Positions 63,629-64,000 of a stretch of DNA of 64,000 bases are shown here, piece by piece. Under the pieces are notes generated by a model, which saw only the letters and a program-made list of their open reading frames with translations, had not been told where the DNA came from and made no database searches. The DNA comes from Schlesneria sp. GTDB lineage: Bacteria; Planctomycetota; Planctomycetia; Planctomycetales; Planctomycetaceae. The position numbers were made by a program, and so were the translations under genes. The stretch spans positions 62,001 to 126,000 of the forward strand of contig JAQGHU010000069.1 of NCBI GenBank assembly GCA_028291515.1, given 5' to 3'. Numbering within the stretch: position 1 is the first letter of the stretch; every line of letters begins with the position of its first letter.

Positions 63629-64000
63629 ATGGGATTCACCGTCTATTACCGGTCGACCGAACCGCTGGAATCCGACAAGGCGGCGCAGATTCGGTTTGCC
63701 CTGCGAGCAGCGAATGAGGGCCGGACGTGGCTCAGTTGCGAACCAGCGCATTTGTTCCTCGATCAAGAGGACGGTCATCTGCTGGGAGGAAGCAAGCCTA
63801 ATTTCACGCCTCATCCCGACGATGTTGCTTCCGCCGAGGCCGAAGGGTTGCCCGATGGAACCCTCATGGATGTGCTGCGAATTCTGTGTGACATCTCTGA
63901 GGAACACGGCGTCGATTGGGAATTCAGCCACGACCACGATCCGGGCGCGATCGGCTCGATCCGACAGGGGACGCCCGATTCTCGATTGGTCGGCGAGTTA
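63629..64000 (+). CDS. Hypothetical protein, partial
   Basis: Truncated by the right edge; 124 residues visible. ATG 63629 with AGGA 6 nt upstream. Begins MGFTVYYRSTEPLESDKAAQ; later LFLDQEDGHLLGGSKPNFTP and ISEEHGVDWEFSHDHDPG. Acidic, soluble, no signal. No family recognised. Confidence 0.6.
   Translation, partial: MGFTVYYRSTEPLESDKAAQIRFALRAANEGRTWLSCEPAHLFLDQEDGHLLGGSKPNFTPHPDDVASAEAEGLPDGTLMDVLRILCDISEEHGVDWEFSHDHDPGAIGSIRQGTPDSRLVGEL

Noticed and set aside
1-64000. tRNA, rRNA or riboswitch genes
   Set aside because: I looked for cloverleaf-like segments and known riboswitch cores in the intergenic regions and saw none I could support.

Overview
The window looks like chromosome from a planctomycete (Planctomycetota, probably Planctomycetales; no finer placement is claimed). 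The evidence is the set of families almost confined to that phylum: a DUF1559 pseudopilin-like protein, a paired DUF1501 / PSD1 (DUF1549-DUF1553) gene set, a PVC-type heme-binding CxxCH protein with HEAT repeats, a DUF1080 protein, a sulfatase, and many long proteins with signal peptides or C-x(n)-C-H motifs. Intergenic DNA is rich in palindromic dispersed repeats. I saw no tRNA, rRNA or CRISPR array.

Layout. 1-5.1 kb: lipoprotein (cut by the window edge), DUF1559 protein, AraC regulator and an RND/MMPL exporter, all on the minus strand. 5.9-13.9 kb: a PIN/TRAM membrane protein, then the 2-oxoglutarate dehydrogenase set sucA-sucB-lpdA followed by a lipoate-protein-ligase-like gene that could supply the lipoyl group E2 needs. 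15-25.8 kb: giant PVC-type CxxCH/HEAT protein, a hemX/ccsA-like gene with hemA, a sigma-54 activator with a GAFTSA loop, MgtC-like protein, and a CX4CH secreted protein. 25.8-34 kb, minus strand: an Ala-rich secreted repeat protein, sulfatase, a 39-residue membrane peptide, DUF1501 and PSD1, probably a surface catabolic module.

35.2-39.5 kb is the unusual part. Six ORFs on the plus strand alternate with 108-bp repeats that begin GCCGAAC and end GTTCGGC, fold as attC sites do, and repeat every 441-570 bp. A seventh ORF sits at the left end. This is best read as an integron gene-cassette array without an integrase in view (CALIN-like). One of the repeats is split by a 686-bp insertion carrying a reversed gene; the split is flanked by an exact 10-bp duplication, and removing the insert restores a 108-bp site. 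Outside the array lie two inverted copies of a ~104-bp repeat (34999-35103 and 40524-40627) and other repeats.

41-64 kb: a HEAT-repeat protein with a receiver-like domain lacking its aspartate, a GATase-like protein, DUF1080, a heavy-metal-type RND pair (adaptor plus CzcA/CusA pump), a two-domain class II aldolase-like protein whose second domain has lost its metal ligands, rfbB, a UbiB/ABC1 kinase, an AAA ATPase, a DUF455 ferritin-like protein, a zinc-ribbon peptide, an acyltransferase-like membrane protein, a VOC protein, and a three-gene set that includes a secreted cyanophycinase-like protein.

Starts were often moved inward from the longest reading frame where a Shine-Dalgarno sequence or signal peptide supported it; each entry says so. 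All family calls are by eye.
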